Shown here one piece after another: positions 1-10,252 of a stretch of 43,200 bases of DNA. How positions within the stretch are numbered: position 1 is the first letter of the stretch; every line of letters starts with the position of its first letter. The notes beneath the pieces are model-generated. The model saw only the letters and a program-made list of their open reading frames with translations. It was not told the origin of the DNA and ran no database searches. The DNA is from Lingula anatina (lineage: Eukaryota; Brachiopoda; Lingulata; Lingulida; Lingulidae). The stretch covers positions 1-43,200 of the forward strand of contig NW_019775628.1 in NCBI RefSeq assembly GCF_001039355.2, read 5' to 3'. Both the position numbers and the translations under genes were made by a program.

Positions 1-386
1 TGCTCATATTATACCTGTGGCAGATAACACATGTGGCCACGTTTCTGTTTTTCTGCATTTTATTGACCATAGTCCAGATTGCTTTATGTTTATGATTTCT
101 TACTCTGCTATACAAAATCTTGTAAAAATGAGATAGAATTATATCTGTATTAAAGTACTTGTAACTACATTATGAATCTTATTGATTTGCCCATGTTTTT
201 AGTGATCTGTGTAATAAAAGTAATGAAGTTTCACTAGTACAATTGCATGTCCTATAATGTGCCTTGTATATTATTCAGTAATACAGTCTCTTAATTCTTT
301 GTAGGAAGTAGCTTTCAAAGGGTATTAATGTAAACACATTTGTTTTCTCAATAAATTGTGATTATTTTTCCCTCACAACCTTACAG
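1..386 (+). other. Intron sequence of caspase copy 1
   Basis: AT-rich non-coding sequence ending in a TTACAG acceptor before the first visible caspase exon. It resembles the intron at 13937-14393 of copy 2 (shared stretches around the ACTCTGCTATA and CAGTAATACAGT words), so the window opens inside the gene. The CARD exons would lie further left. Confidence 0.75.
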
Positions 387-3049
387 AATTTCCAACCCCA
401 GACATAGCAGACTTTAGTGTGATAGACAACCTTAAAGATGTAAAGGATCCTAAACTGAAGGCCTTGCTGACTAACCCCAAAGAGGTAGGCTGAGAACTGA
501 GAAGAAGCACCTCATTTTAGCCACATGTAAAGTCATTTAAATATTCAACGTAGCAGTTAACATTCAGGGGAGTAAGAAAAGGACAGCTCTTTTTTTTTCC
601 ATTTTAAGTTTCAGGCATTAAGAAGTGCTGACAATTGGTAATAAGTTCAGTATCCATTAACTGTAAGATAGATTTTCAGAGAGAGGGAAAAAAACACAAA
701 CTGACAGATAGGTACAATATTCATCAGTTGACTCTACTTTTGACATTGGCAACAAAGAAAGACTGCATGGTTTTTAAATTGTCAATACATCTCTGATTTG
801 GGTGACATTTGGCCTCCCAAATCCTTTAGCTATTTACATGTGTTATTATTCATTTTTTGTGTTTGATCCCTGCAGCTAGTGATACATATACTTCTGCTGT
901 GTTTTAATTTTTAGGGTACCTATAAAAACTTCTCTCTGCCAAAGGGGAGAGCTGTGATCATCAATAATGTGAAGTTTGGTGGCGATTTGGATAGGAAAGG
1001 CTCGGAGAAGGATGCCACACAACTACACCGACTGTTTGATAAATTGACTTATGAAGTTGTTCCTCACTCTAACTTGACTGCTGAGGTAGGGTCACCATAG
1101 TTATCAATATATATATATATATATATATTATATTTATTATCATCAAGATTAGAGATCTTGAATTCCATTAAGTTTTTTGTTAAGTAAGACATATTTACAA
1201 TTTCATGGGCTTACTTTTTGATTTTAAAGCAAATGCTGGAAATGTTGAAGAAGGAGTCTAAAAACTCTGATCATGCTGCGCGCCATTCCTTCATCCTGAT
1301 CATCCTCAGTCATGGCACCAATGATGCCGTTTATGGAACAGACATGAAAAAGTTGTCTATTCCTGCTATAACTGATCTTTTCANCAAGATTAGAGATCTT
1401 GAATTCCATTAAGTTTTTTGTTAAGTAAGACATATTTACAATTTCATGGGCTTACTTTTTGATTTTAAAGCAAATGCTGGAAATGTTGAAGAAGGAGTCT
1501 AAAAACTCTGATCATGCTGCGCGCCATTCCTTCATCCTGATCATCCTCAGTCATGGCACCAATGATGCCGTTTATGGAACAGACATGAAAAAGTTGTCTA
1601 TTCCTGCTATAACTGATCTTTTCAATGGGAAGAACTGCCCTTTCCTTGTAGACAAGCCAAAATTGTTCTTCATTCAGGCCTGTCAAGGAAGTGAGTTTTT
1701 TAATGACCAGTGTTATAATGATAATTATAAACGATACATTTTTTATATATAACAAAATGTGATGTCCTAAATTTTTCTAAAATGGAATTAGTGCCTAGAT
1801 TGTCATAGTGGAAAAATATAAAAGCTATATTTTTCTTTTAACATATAAAAGATAAGTAGGTCATGTGAAACTGTGTCAGTTTTCTTATAGGGGCCTGTAT
1901 ATTATGATATTATGACATTTTTCTTGTACATTACAGAAAATTTTGACAAAGGCTCAGGGGACACGAAGGCAGATGGTGACCTTGCTGAGTACTTCAGTAG
2001 GCTGGAAATGGCAGGGAGACCAAAAGAGAGAACAGACAGCAGTGATGTCTCAGTTCCAACAATGGCGGACATATTGGTTGCTATGGCAACCACGCCAGGT
2101 GGGGGAAGAACAAAAGGTGTCTGATAATTAGATAGGTTATGTCTCAACCAACCATTTATATTTTATAGATTCTGTCTCAAACTAGATTATCTAGCACAAT
2201 CTGTCTCAACCAAGAATATCTAGCACAAGCTGTCTCAACCAAGAACCTGAAGAACAAACTGTCTCAACCATGTACTACAAAGACAATATGTCTCAACAGC
2301 ATTCATCAAACAAAATCTGACTCAACAGGGATCATCTTACACATTTGTTGCAACCAAGTACCTCTAACGCATTGTGTCCCAGATAAGTGCAGCTTACATA
2401 ACACACCCAAACTTTATATGCTTTTTTTTTTTCTTTCAGATTATGTATCCTGGCGCAACGAGTCCTTGGGTACATGGTTTATCATAGCTCTTGTTTATGC
2501 AATCAGTAAATACGCCCATAAAGATGATATTTCTCAAATACTCACCAAGGTATTGGATCAATTTTTTTTTCTGATTTGTAGATGACTTTTTGTTTTCAGC
2601 TGGAAATGTTTTCTAGACAACTAAATGAGTATATGAATATCCCTAGTCTATGGGCTATTGGTTTAGGAGCACATGCTAAATAAAAATAGTAATATGCAGT
2701 AGATATCAATAGATAAAAAATATTAGAAATGAAGAATATGAAGGAGTGTAGATGATTTTTTAAAACAAATTTTAAGTTCCTAAGAGCAGCCTGAGTGCTT
2801 TCTGTGTAAGAGCTTTTTAAAGATCAGACTAATATTTTCGGATGTAATATTCAGTTGTTCTTAAAATATATGGGGGAAATGAATCCAGTATATTCTGGAA
2901 AGTTGCTATGTCTTCTTAATCTCAACTTGTAGGTAAACAACTTGGTAAGCAAAGGAGAGACTGCGAGGGAAAAATTTCGTCAAGTTTCACAATGGAGGAG
3001 TTCACTCCGAAAAGGCTTCTATTTTTTCCCTGGTTTACATCAGAGCTAA
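387..3049 (+). CDS. CARD-family caspase, copy 1 (5' part outside window)
   Basis: Cysteine-aspartate protease of the initiator-caspase type. Six coding exons are visible: 387-484, 915-1085, 1471-1690, 1937-2098, 2440-2549 and 2933-3049 (stop TAA). All have AG/GT borders and joined phases stay open. The large subunit shows GRAVIINN, the S1-pocket arginine in DRKGSEKDA, the catalytic histidine in LSHG and the catalytic cysteine in QACQG. The small subunit shows DILVAMATTP then YVSWRN, which carries the second P1-aspartate-binding arginine, and ends in FYFFPGLHQS. Asp residues in the linker (TDSSDVSV) are possible processing sites. Exon structure and phases match copies 2 and 3, both of which start with a CARD, so a CARD is expected upstream but not seen. 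The exon at 1471-1690 is preceded by a truncated exact copy of itself ending at an N (1230-1383), which is probably an assembly artefact. Known caspases 8 and 9 share these motifs; orthology to one of them is not claimed. Confidence 0.9.
1107..1130. repeat. (AT)n microsatellite
   Basis: Short AT dinucleotide run in the intron after the second visible exon of caspase copy 1, just left of the duplicated segment around the N. Confidence 0.85.
1144..1624. repeat. Exact 240-bp direct duplication around a single N
   Basis: Bases 1144-1383 are repeated at 1385-1624 with no difference that I can find, separated by one N at 1384. The repeat covers the end of an intron and the first 154 bases of the p20 exon. 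Both copies stop at the same base. A single N flanked by identical contig ends is the signature of an unmerged contig overlap, not of a biological exon duplication. Confidence 0.85.
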
Positions 3050-4450
3050 GACCAGGAGGTGCTGCCCTCTTCTGGACATACTGCAAGATGATGTACTGTT
3101 ACAAACAGTCTACAGGTGGCAGTGTGATAATTCTAATTCTTCTCAGGACAAATTCAAGCAGCAATGTGTGACACCATCATGTGTAGTCCCTGAGTTGTGC
3201 TATTAAAGCCTAAATTGAGCAAATTTTATCATATCGTAGCTGTTTCATGCCACAAAATATTGACTCTCTGACGCATGCCATTTTGTGGAATATTTGCATA
3301 TGTTTTACATCACTTTTTTACTGTTCACTTCTTTCCACGTTAAATGGTATTAAAGCATAAAATAGCAAAAATAGTGGTTCATGTTAGAATATATAAAATA
3401 TTACACAAAATGGATCATTGATATTGCCTGCGAAAGTCACTTTTTTTGAGGAGTGACACATATGATAATAAAAACTCATTCATTAATGGTAGCAACATCC
3501 TGTGGATGTCCTTGAAGTAAAGCTGTGTTGTGCCTATAGGTACTGGGAAATTAAATAACCAGAGGAGTATTCCCAACTCCAGCCTCATCATGTGTTATGT
3601 AATTTGGAAAAGTAGTCTAATCTGTCATTAGACAGCGTGATTCTTTTAGGTAGAGAGTGATCATTCTATGAAGAAATTTTATGAAATGCTTCAGCTTTTC
3701 AGCAGATTTTTTTTATCATTAATGATATGCCTGGAGTGTATTTTTATCAACTGATCTTTAAGACTGATGTATATAATTATTTTTAAATGGCATGCTCATG
3801 GCAGACTTTTCTGGCAGATATTTGTGACAGTGAAGTTTGGGCAATAAGAACGGTTTATCTCTACTGACATCGAATGTGTTTAGTATGGAATATTATTGGG
3901 TATTTTAAATTTTGCATTACAATTTACACTATACAATTACTAAAGAAAAGCATGTTTAAGATGATTTCCAATCAAACTAGAATTCCTTTCTTGGATTCTA
4001 GTGGCCAACGTTCTTTGTTACAACTTACATTTATACAATATGTTATTAAAAGAACAGATTCTAGATAATCGTGTTATAATAGCGGTAGCAGTTCCTCACA
4101 CTGCTATATCATCTCAGATATCGCCTTGTGTACCTGTGATATGAAAAAAGTGTTGTGCCTTTGTTTTATTTATTATTTTACAGCATAGTATGTTCTGGAC
4201 CAAATACTTTCAAATCTGTATCCATTTTTTCTTCATCTTTGGTGTGTTTTCCGTTTTATTAACAGTTTTGTATTTTATACAAAGCGCATTTTGTATCAAT
4301 TGGAACTGTCATCGACAAATAAATTGTTGAAAAAATCAGTGGAATGATTAACTGTATACTGAGAGAGAAAGAGCCGTTGAAGCATTAACTTTCATGGAGT
4401 AGATAAAACTGAAAGTTAGTATTTCCTCGTAGGTATTGTTGCTGACGGAC
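3050..4450 (+). other. 3' untranslated and downstream region of caspase copy 1
   Basis: No coding region is supported. The sequence is conserved after the stop codons of copies 2 (16697-18250) and 3 (35773-37100 and again 37370-38650). This shows that the duplicated unit reached well beyond the coding exons. Conserved words include ACTGTTACAAACAGTCTACA and ACATCCTGTGGATG. Confidence 0.75.
4318..4323 (+). terminator. Candidate poly(A) signal AATAAA
   Basis: AATAAA followed by TTGTTGAAA. The same hexamer in the same context is kept at 18116 and 37020, downstream of copies 2 and 3. It lies about 1.3 kb past the stop codon, so a nearer signal may be used instead. Confidence 0.35.
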
Positions 4451-4451
4451 G

Positions 4452-4482
<31 letters not shown>

Positions 4483-5052
4483 GATTTAGTTTATTAGACG
4501 CATGTAATAGTAGTACGAGCAACGAACGTCTGCGAACATGTAGCATCGTTCAGCATCTCTTTCATTGTTGGAATCTGCATCAAGCAAGGAAATAAATAAA
4601 TACGAAATACGGACTTGTATTTTCAGTGGGGAATGTAAGAAGTGACGTGCTAGGCCAAATCATTTGATTTGCTACAAGCTGCATTATTTGTGCGTTTTGC
4701 GGGAGAAAAACCTCTGGCGATGAGTGTCAGGTAGTCAGCTGGGCCGAAAAGGCCCTCATCCCCTGCACAATTTAAGTACTCCGGGGTACAAAATGATCGC
4801 AACTACGTTAGAAATCGGGGAGAAGTAAATTTCTAATTTAGAATTTTTTTCTTTTGGACGACAAATACCTGATATAATATTTTCAAGACTAATTAGACCG
4901 CCATCTTTGATTTCCCTACAATTGGTTGCCATATTTGACCCTTGGACTATAGGTAGTTAGTCCCCTATTCTGAATGGGGCCTATATTACATGTTCATAAA
5001 TGTTATTGGCTGCAGCACGAAGGTACATGTACCTAATACAATCTTCCTTGTC
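4451..5052. other. Caspase downstream flank with poly(T) tract
   Basis: No gene seen. A poly(T) run begins near 4452. The part around 4700-4830 (GATGAGTGTCAGGTAGTCA) recurs at 38992-39120 after copy 3. In the copy 2 flank (18250-18300) most of it is deleted. It therefore belongs to the ancestral duplicated unit. Confidence 0.6.
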
Positions 5053-6310
5053 TACTAGTACAGTCACTGATCTTTTGTGTTCGCTAATCGATCTTCAACT
5101 GTCTGCCGTGAATCTGTCTCACCAATGTAAAAAGTATTGCAGTCATGGCAATTGATACCGTTAAAGCAAATAAAACCCTTTGTATGTGCTTTGCAAAGGT
5201 GAAATGAATCACTTGCTATTCACTCTGCTGCTTTGTCCTGGACCTTTTATATACAGAACTATTTTTCACTGTTATTATTCTAACGTGTTTTTCACCGCTA
5301 TGACGATAAATTGCGCAGTAAATTTGAGCCCCAGTGAGGCGACATTAGTAAGATTCCAACTGACCTTAGCTGTGATTTGATGACAACAGGGAGAAATTTC
5401 AGTAAGTTTGTTAAGGGCCTTTAAACGTTATTGAACCATCGACTGAATGAGGAAGAAGTTTTTTAGCACCGCGCAATTTCAAGTACGTTAATTTGTTTTT
5501 CTCGCTTTGCGATGCAATGAAAAGAAACGTCAGATGCCTGACTTTGGTGCCATTCATGTTAGCGCTGTCTATATACAAGCCATTTTTTCTTTCTCACTCT
5601 TCTCTCCTCTACGACAAACAGACGCGCGTGTATACTGTGGGTTCAAAACTGTAAGGCAAGGTGCTACGTGTTCTTTTTAGGTGTAATTATCGTCTTCGTC
5701 ACTCGAAATTTTGACATACAAAGACTCTTTAGAAGGCATATCTTCCGTCTGAATGCTGTGTAATGTTACTCTCTGTTGGAAAGCGAATGACTTACATTTT
5801 CACTAATTACAGATAACAATTAAAACGGAATCAAAAGAGTAAAAGGATAGGAATTATTGAGTGTAAGTTAAGTTTCATCAAGAGTCAACAAGTGTAGAAC
5901 ATGAGCAAGAATGTTCATTAGCTTGGTTGTTAGATATACAAGAAAATTCTCAACATGCGACTGGAAAATATTTTGTAATCACACAAAGACAATGAAAAGA
6001 AAATAAGAAAATGCATCATCAGTGGGCAGAAATAGAGTTAAAATACTTGTGAAATTGTGTGAAAAGTTAGTTGGTGAATAAACGCTCGAACGCTCCAGAT
6101 CGTTGTCGTTAATCTTCACTATAACATCTCTACCAGCTGGTGACGCACCCCCCCCCCCCCCCCAAAAAAAAAAAAATAAATAAAAGAGAAAGAAAGAAAG
6201 AGAGATAAAAGAAAAGAAATTCTTTAATTTTTGAAATAAATTGTTTTTACTCTTGGTAAAGAAATTCATCAGCTGTTTTTTCAACAAAGTAATACTAACA
6301 GTCTATTTAA
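5053..6310 (-). mobile_element. Penelope-like element remnant, repeat unit 1
   Basis: Degenerate unit. Read on the - strand from about 5185 to 5060 it gives GFICFNGINCHDCNTFYIGE, with two cysteines ahead of YIGET. This is the start of the GIY-YIG endonuclease domain of Penelope-like retroelements. A 2-bp deletion in the GCTAATCGATC word separates this unit (and unit 5 at 20.45 kb) from the others. The unit ends in a long C run (6148-6163), an A run and GAAA-rich sequence. It is not functional. The family call rests on motif recognition only. Confidence 0.55.
6148..6215. repeat. Poly(C)-poly(A)-purine tract
   Basis: About 16 C, then about 13 A, then GAAA/GAGA repeats. The same tract type recurs at 20289-20340, 21549-21625 and 26582-26635 at the same place in other repeat units. 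Confidence 0.85.
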
Positions 6311-7430
6311 ACCAGTAGTACAGTCACTGATCTTTTGTGTTCGCTAATCCTGATCTTCAACTGTCTGACGTGTATCTGCCTCACCAATGTAAAAAGTATT
6401 GCAGTCATGGCAATCGATACCGTTAAAGCAAGTAAAACCCTTTTGTATGTGCTTTGCAAATGTGAAATGAATCACTTGCTATTCACTCTGCTGCTTTGCC
6501 CTTGACCTTTTGTTATACAGAACTATTTTTGACTGTTATTATTCTAGCGTCTTTTCACCGCTATGACGATTAATTGCGCAGTTAGTTGACAAGCCATTTG
6601 AGCCCCAGTGAGGCGACATTAGTAAGATTCCAACTGCCCTTAACTGTGATTTAATTACAACCGGGAGAAATTCGGGTAAGTTTGTTATGGACCTTTAAAC
6701 GCTATTTAACCATCGACAGAATGAGGAAGAAGTCTTTTAGCACCGCGGAATTTCAAGTACGTATTTTTTTTTCGCTCTTCGATGCAATGAAAAGAAACGT
6801 CAGATGCCTGACTTTGGTGCCATTCATGTTAGCGCTGTCTATATACAAACCATTTTTTCTTTCTCACTCTTCTCTCCTCTACGACAAACAGACACGTGTG
6901 TCTATAGCGTGAGTTCAAAACTGTGAGGTAAGATGCTACCTCTGCTTTCTTGATGTAATAATCGTCTCCGTCACTCGAAATTTTGATATCTGACATGCAA
7001 AGACTCTTTAGAAGGCATATCTTTCGTTTGAATGCTGTGTTATGTTACTCTCTACCAGTTTATGACGCGCACACTCCGTCCCCAACAAAAGAGAAAGAGA
7101 GAGAGAGATAAAAGAAAAGAAAGGCTGCTTTTTAATTTTTGAAATGAATTGTTCTTACTCTTAGTAAAGAAATTCATTAGCTTTTTTTATCAAATTAATA
7201 CTAAAAGTCTATTTAAACCAGTAGTTGCAACAAGTTAATGTTTTGCATTCAGAAATTTCAGTTCAATTCCACCACATTGCTTTCCTCGGGGATAGATGTA
7301 CCTTATGAAAGAGGTTTTAACTACATGTACGTCGTTGGCCTCATCTTTATTGTTCAAGTCCCATTTTAACTAATCTACGTTAACAGAATTTTAGTTTTTA
7401 CATGCAGTAAGAGGCTAAATTATCCACTTT
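6311..7430 (-). mobile_element. Penelope-like element remnant, repeat unit 2
   Basis: Second copy of the unit, directly following the first in the same orientation. On the - strand at about 6440-6320 it reads CHDCNTFYIGET. A second frame then gives LKIRISEHKRSVTV, so the two halves of the GIY-YIG core are out of frame. It is very close to unit 6 at 21723-22838. No open gene. Confidence 0.55.
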
Positions 7431-7537
7431 ATGCAGCACAGGACCAAATGTTTTAACTCTGGGTGCAATATCTGATGGTCGGCACATACATAATATGGAT
7501 AGCAGAACAATGCATTCAAGCTGAAGTGATTCCAGGC

Positions 7538-8134
7538 TTAATGTTTCATTGTCACTCCAACTTTTAAACGTAGCCTATCCGTGAATGCTGAAATTGGCAT
7601 TACTCCAGATCTACATCTGACTGCTTTTGTCTCAGATTTTACTAATGCCTTAGTCAGATAAGTGACTTTTGGCATAGTTATTAAGTTATCCATATTGTAA
7701 GCTTCATATAAATGAGAGAGAGCGGCATGAACAATAGCCAGCTGTGACTTTGGTCTTTCAGAGGTATCAGCAACAGAACAGAAGAAATCCACTATTGCAT
7801 TAAAATGTATAGAAGGGAAATCATCCCCTTTCATAACACAAAACTGCTTAAACTTTTTTATAGCTCTATGTATGTTATAAGTGTGGATTCTGTCCATGCA
7901 AAGCTAAATTGTGTTGCTGCACGATCTGACCACCCTTATAAGTTTTTGCTGCCATATATCCTCCTGGCGTATATGTTCTATTTCCTGTTTTTCACTGGTT
8001 CTGGATTTATGAGTGGATTCACACTCTTGTACTTTTTGTTTTGGTAGTTTGAAAGGTGGCGACACTGAGAGATTCCGTAGAATCTGAAACCATGGTTGGG
8101 ATGGCCACCATAGAGCTACTAATCCTTCATACAT
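7538..8134 (-). pseudogene. DIRS-like retroelement fragment: RT/RNase H end and tyrosine recombinase N-terminus
   Basis: On the - strand, 8134-7904 gives a peptide with WWPSQPWFQILRNLSV. This resembles the WP.QPW stretch at the end of the polymerase/RNase H region of DIRS-type elements. After a stop, 7897-7538 gives 119 residues with TYNIHRAIKKFKQFC, then RPKSQLAIVHAALSHLYEAY, then RSGVMPISAFTDRL. This is the layout of the core-binding (SAM-like) domain of DIRS/Crypton tyrosine recombinases. The catalytic R..HxxR..Y domain is absent, so it is a dead fragment. A near-identical copy lies at 23507-24103. The family call comes from remembered motif patterns; a profile search would settle DIRS versus Crypton. 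Confidence 0.5.
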
Positions 8135-8336
8135 TGCTACTATGTCGGTCTCTTTCCTCCTTAACTACCAAATATCGTGTAATTGTATTTGTTAACCTTT
8201 TAATTAAATTCACCCAATCTTTCGTTTCATTGGTTTCTCGGCAACGAGAAACTCACGTCTGTCATCTATGGTTATTTATTCGGGGTTTTCTTCTTCGATA
8301 CAACTGGATAAAATTGGCTATCTCGGGCGGTTCCAA

Positions 8337-8948
8337 TCTTAAAAGTAATGCAGTCATGGCAATTCAATTGCAATTGATTCTGCTAAAGCAAACCGTCCCT
8401 TCTGTATGTGCTTTGCAAAGGTGAAATGAATCGCTTGCTCTTCACTCTGCTGCTTTGTCCTGCCGCTATGACGATAAATTGTACAGTGAAACGATCTTCA
8501 GGAGTAGAAGTAAGATTCCAACTTACCTTAGCTGGGATTTGAAGACAACGGAGAAATTCGGGTAAGTTTGTTAAGTACCTTGAAACGTTATGTAACCATC
8601 GACTGAATTCTAAGAAGAATTCTAAGAAGTCTTAGACTCCATTCCCATAGATTTTAGATCGATCTATCCCTGTGGGGAGTCTCACTAGATTACTGTCAGC
8701 TTAGCTGGCTTAAGCGTCTGTCCTGCCTACTAAAAGCTGCAAGGGGGTAATTAACTATGGTGCCCGCTCAGCAATTTAGCGTGAACCCCCAGGGAGTTAG
8801 GTCGATCTAAATCTAAATCTCTGGATCGATCTAAATCTCTGGGAATGCACTCTTATAGTACTTTAATTTGTTTTTCTCGCTCTATGCAAGCCCCTTCTCC
8901 GTTCTCACTCTTCTCACCTCTCTTTTCTTGTGCACGATATTTAATTAT
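8337..8948 (-). mobile_element. Truncated Penelope-like repeat unit 3, split by a MITE
   Basis: Diverged and shortened copy of the unit: GCAGTCATGGCAATTC, the ATGTGCTTTGCAAAGGTGAA word and the ACGATAAATT word are present. It is broken at 8640-8847 by an inverted-repeat element and resumes with the TTTGTTTTTCTCGCTC word. Unit 7 at 24218-24824 is its near-identical counterpart. Confidence 0.55.
8640..8847. mobile_element. 208-bp inverted-repeat (MITE-like) element
   Basis: The ends are CATTCCCATAGATTTTAGAT on the left and the inverted equivalent ATCTAAATCTCTGGGAATG on the right, with further ATCGATCTA palindromes inside. ACTC occurs near both ends as a possible target duplication. It interrupts a Penelope-like unit. 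Copies are at 24514-24721 and, partial and diverged, at 24826-25003. Confidence 0.65.
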
Positions 8949-8949
8949 C

Positions 8950-9332
8950 TACGCCAAGGAGGTAATGTTTTCACCCCTGTTTGTTTGTTTGTCATCAACA
9001 TAGCTCAAAAAGTTATGGACCGATAATCAATCAATAATCAATTATAATAAAAATCGCTTTTCTAGTTTTATGTTTTTTTTCGTCTTTTCGTTTTAAATTT
9101 TGCTCGTCTTTCAAAGGTGGTTACCGGTATATTAATAAATNTACGCCAAGGAGGTAATGTTTTCACCCCTGTTTGTTTGTTTGTCATCAACATAGCTCAA
9201 AAAGTTATGGACCGATAATCAATCAATAATCAATTATAATAAAAATCGCTTTTCTAGTTTTATGTTTTTTTTCGTCTTTTCGTTTTAAATTTTGCTCGTC
9301 TTTCAAAGGTGGTTACCGGTATATTAATAAAT
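8950..9332. repeat. Exact 191-bp direct duplication around a single N
   Basis: 8950-9140 is repeated exactly at 9142-9332 with one N at 9141, the same pattern as at 1384. The sequence begins TACGCCAAGGAGGTAATGTT, a word that I recall as a dispersed repeat in many invertebrate genomes. Probably an unmerged contig overlap. Confidence 0.8.
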
Positions 9333-9752
9333 AAATATGTTATGAAAAAGGATTCAGGAATAGGGCCTCTTGCAACCCAACTGTGTGATTTTTAAATACC
9401 TTTTTAGTTTAAATGGATACTTCAGATGTTCTGGTTAAATAAAGTGGCTGTAATAAAGGTTACATAGTTTATATGTGCCTCTTGAAGAGAAACTTAGCTC
9501 GCTGTGGAGCTTCTCTGAAGTTTGCTTTCTGGAAGTGGACACGGTGAAATTTAGTGTGAGGATAAAGGTTTTGGATGTTTATATCTAAGTTAGTGAAAGA
9601 CTGCAATAGTTAGATACATGTAGGTACATGTACAATTTCCCCAGTCGTCCATGCAGTTATAATGTAGTAAATGATTTTATTCATTAGCAATTAAATGATC
9701 ATATGTTTCAGGTCCTGAGACTGAAGAAAGAAAGCGTATACAATCCATCCAA
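9333..9752. other. Unassigned non-coding stretch
   Basis: AT-rich sequence with no supported gene. It contains palindromic TACATGTA-type words near 9616-9632. Confidence 0.6.
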
Positions 9753-9931
9753 CACTGCGGGGAATCTAACTGAATGCAATCAGTTTAACAGATTTACAAA
9801 CCTGGCTCCACTGTTTTTAACCTTCTCGTACAATCACCAACTCTTCTCTTTTCTCTATTCTCTATCTTCTTTAACACCAAAGGTGGCGTGTTCATCTGTC
9901 AAACTGATTGCATTCAGGAGAGCCCCCACTG
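9753..9931. mobile_element. 179-bp inverted-repeat element
   Basis: The left arm has CTGAATGCAATCAGTTTAAC (9769-9788); the right arm is its inverse (CAAACTGATTGCATTCAGGA). The outer ends CACTGCGGGG and CCCCCACTG also pair. A non-autonomous element is the simplest reading. It abuts the (TA)n tract and the Tc1-like element. Confidence 0.55.
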
Positions 9932-9935
9932 AGTT

Positions 9936-9937
<2 letters not shown>

Positions 9938-10014
<77 letters not shown>
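9938..10014. repeat. (AT)n microsatellite, about 77 bp
   Basis: Pure AT repeat at the left border of the Tc1-like element. The other copy of the element is bordered by (AT)n on both sides. Any translated YIYIYI run here is meaningless. Confidence 0.95.
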
Positions 10015-10015
<1 letters not shown>

Positions 10016-10252
10016 TTGACATTTAATATCGAATATTTTTTCCAAATCATTTTTCATCAGTTTTTTTTTTTCTATTTTGCTGACTAATAAATGAAAATAA
10101 GGATCGTGATTTAATAACTTTTAATTATGACATCAGTTCATTAATTGAATTCACCCGAGAAGGAAACATTGCCTATTCTATATCATACGACAACCATTAA
10201 AAGAGATGTTTACGCTCTTACGCCTGACCTTTTCTGGCTGCTACCAGCGCTC

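Noticed and set aside
1230-1383. A real duplicated p20 exon (alternative exon) in caspase copy 1
   Set aside because: The duplicate is exactly identical, includes intron sequence and ends at a lone N, which fits a contig-overlap artefact better.
1912-2147. Open frames in other frames or the opposite strand over the caspase exon at 1937-2098
   Set aside because: Shadows of the real exon; only one frame continues the caspase motifs with matching splice phases.
5180-5380. Short + strand open frames that recur in the Penelope-like units (for example near 5.2, 6.7, 19.1 and 25.4 kb)
   Set aside because: Their recurrence follows from the repeat itself. They match no domain that I recognise and lie antisense to the GIY-YIG remnants.
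6148-6215. G-quadruplex or regulatory role for the C/A/purine tracts
   Set aside because: The lengths differ between units as expected of slippage, and no associated gene or promoter is present.
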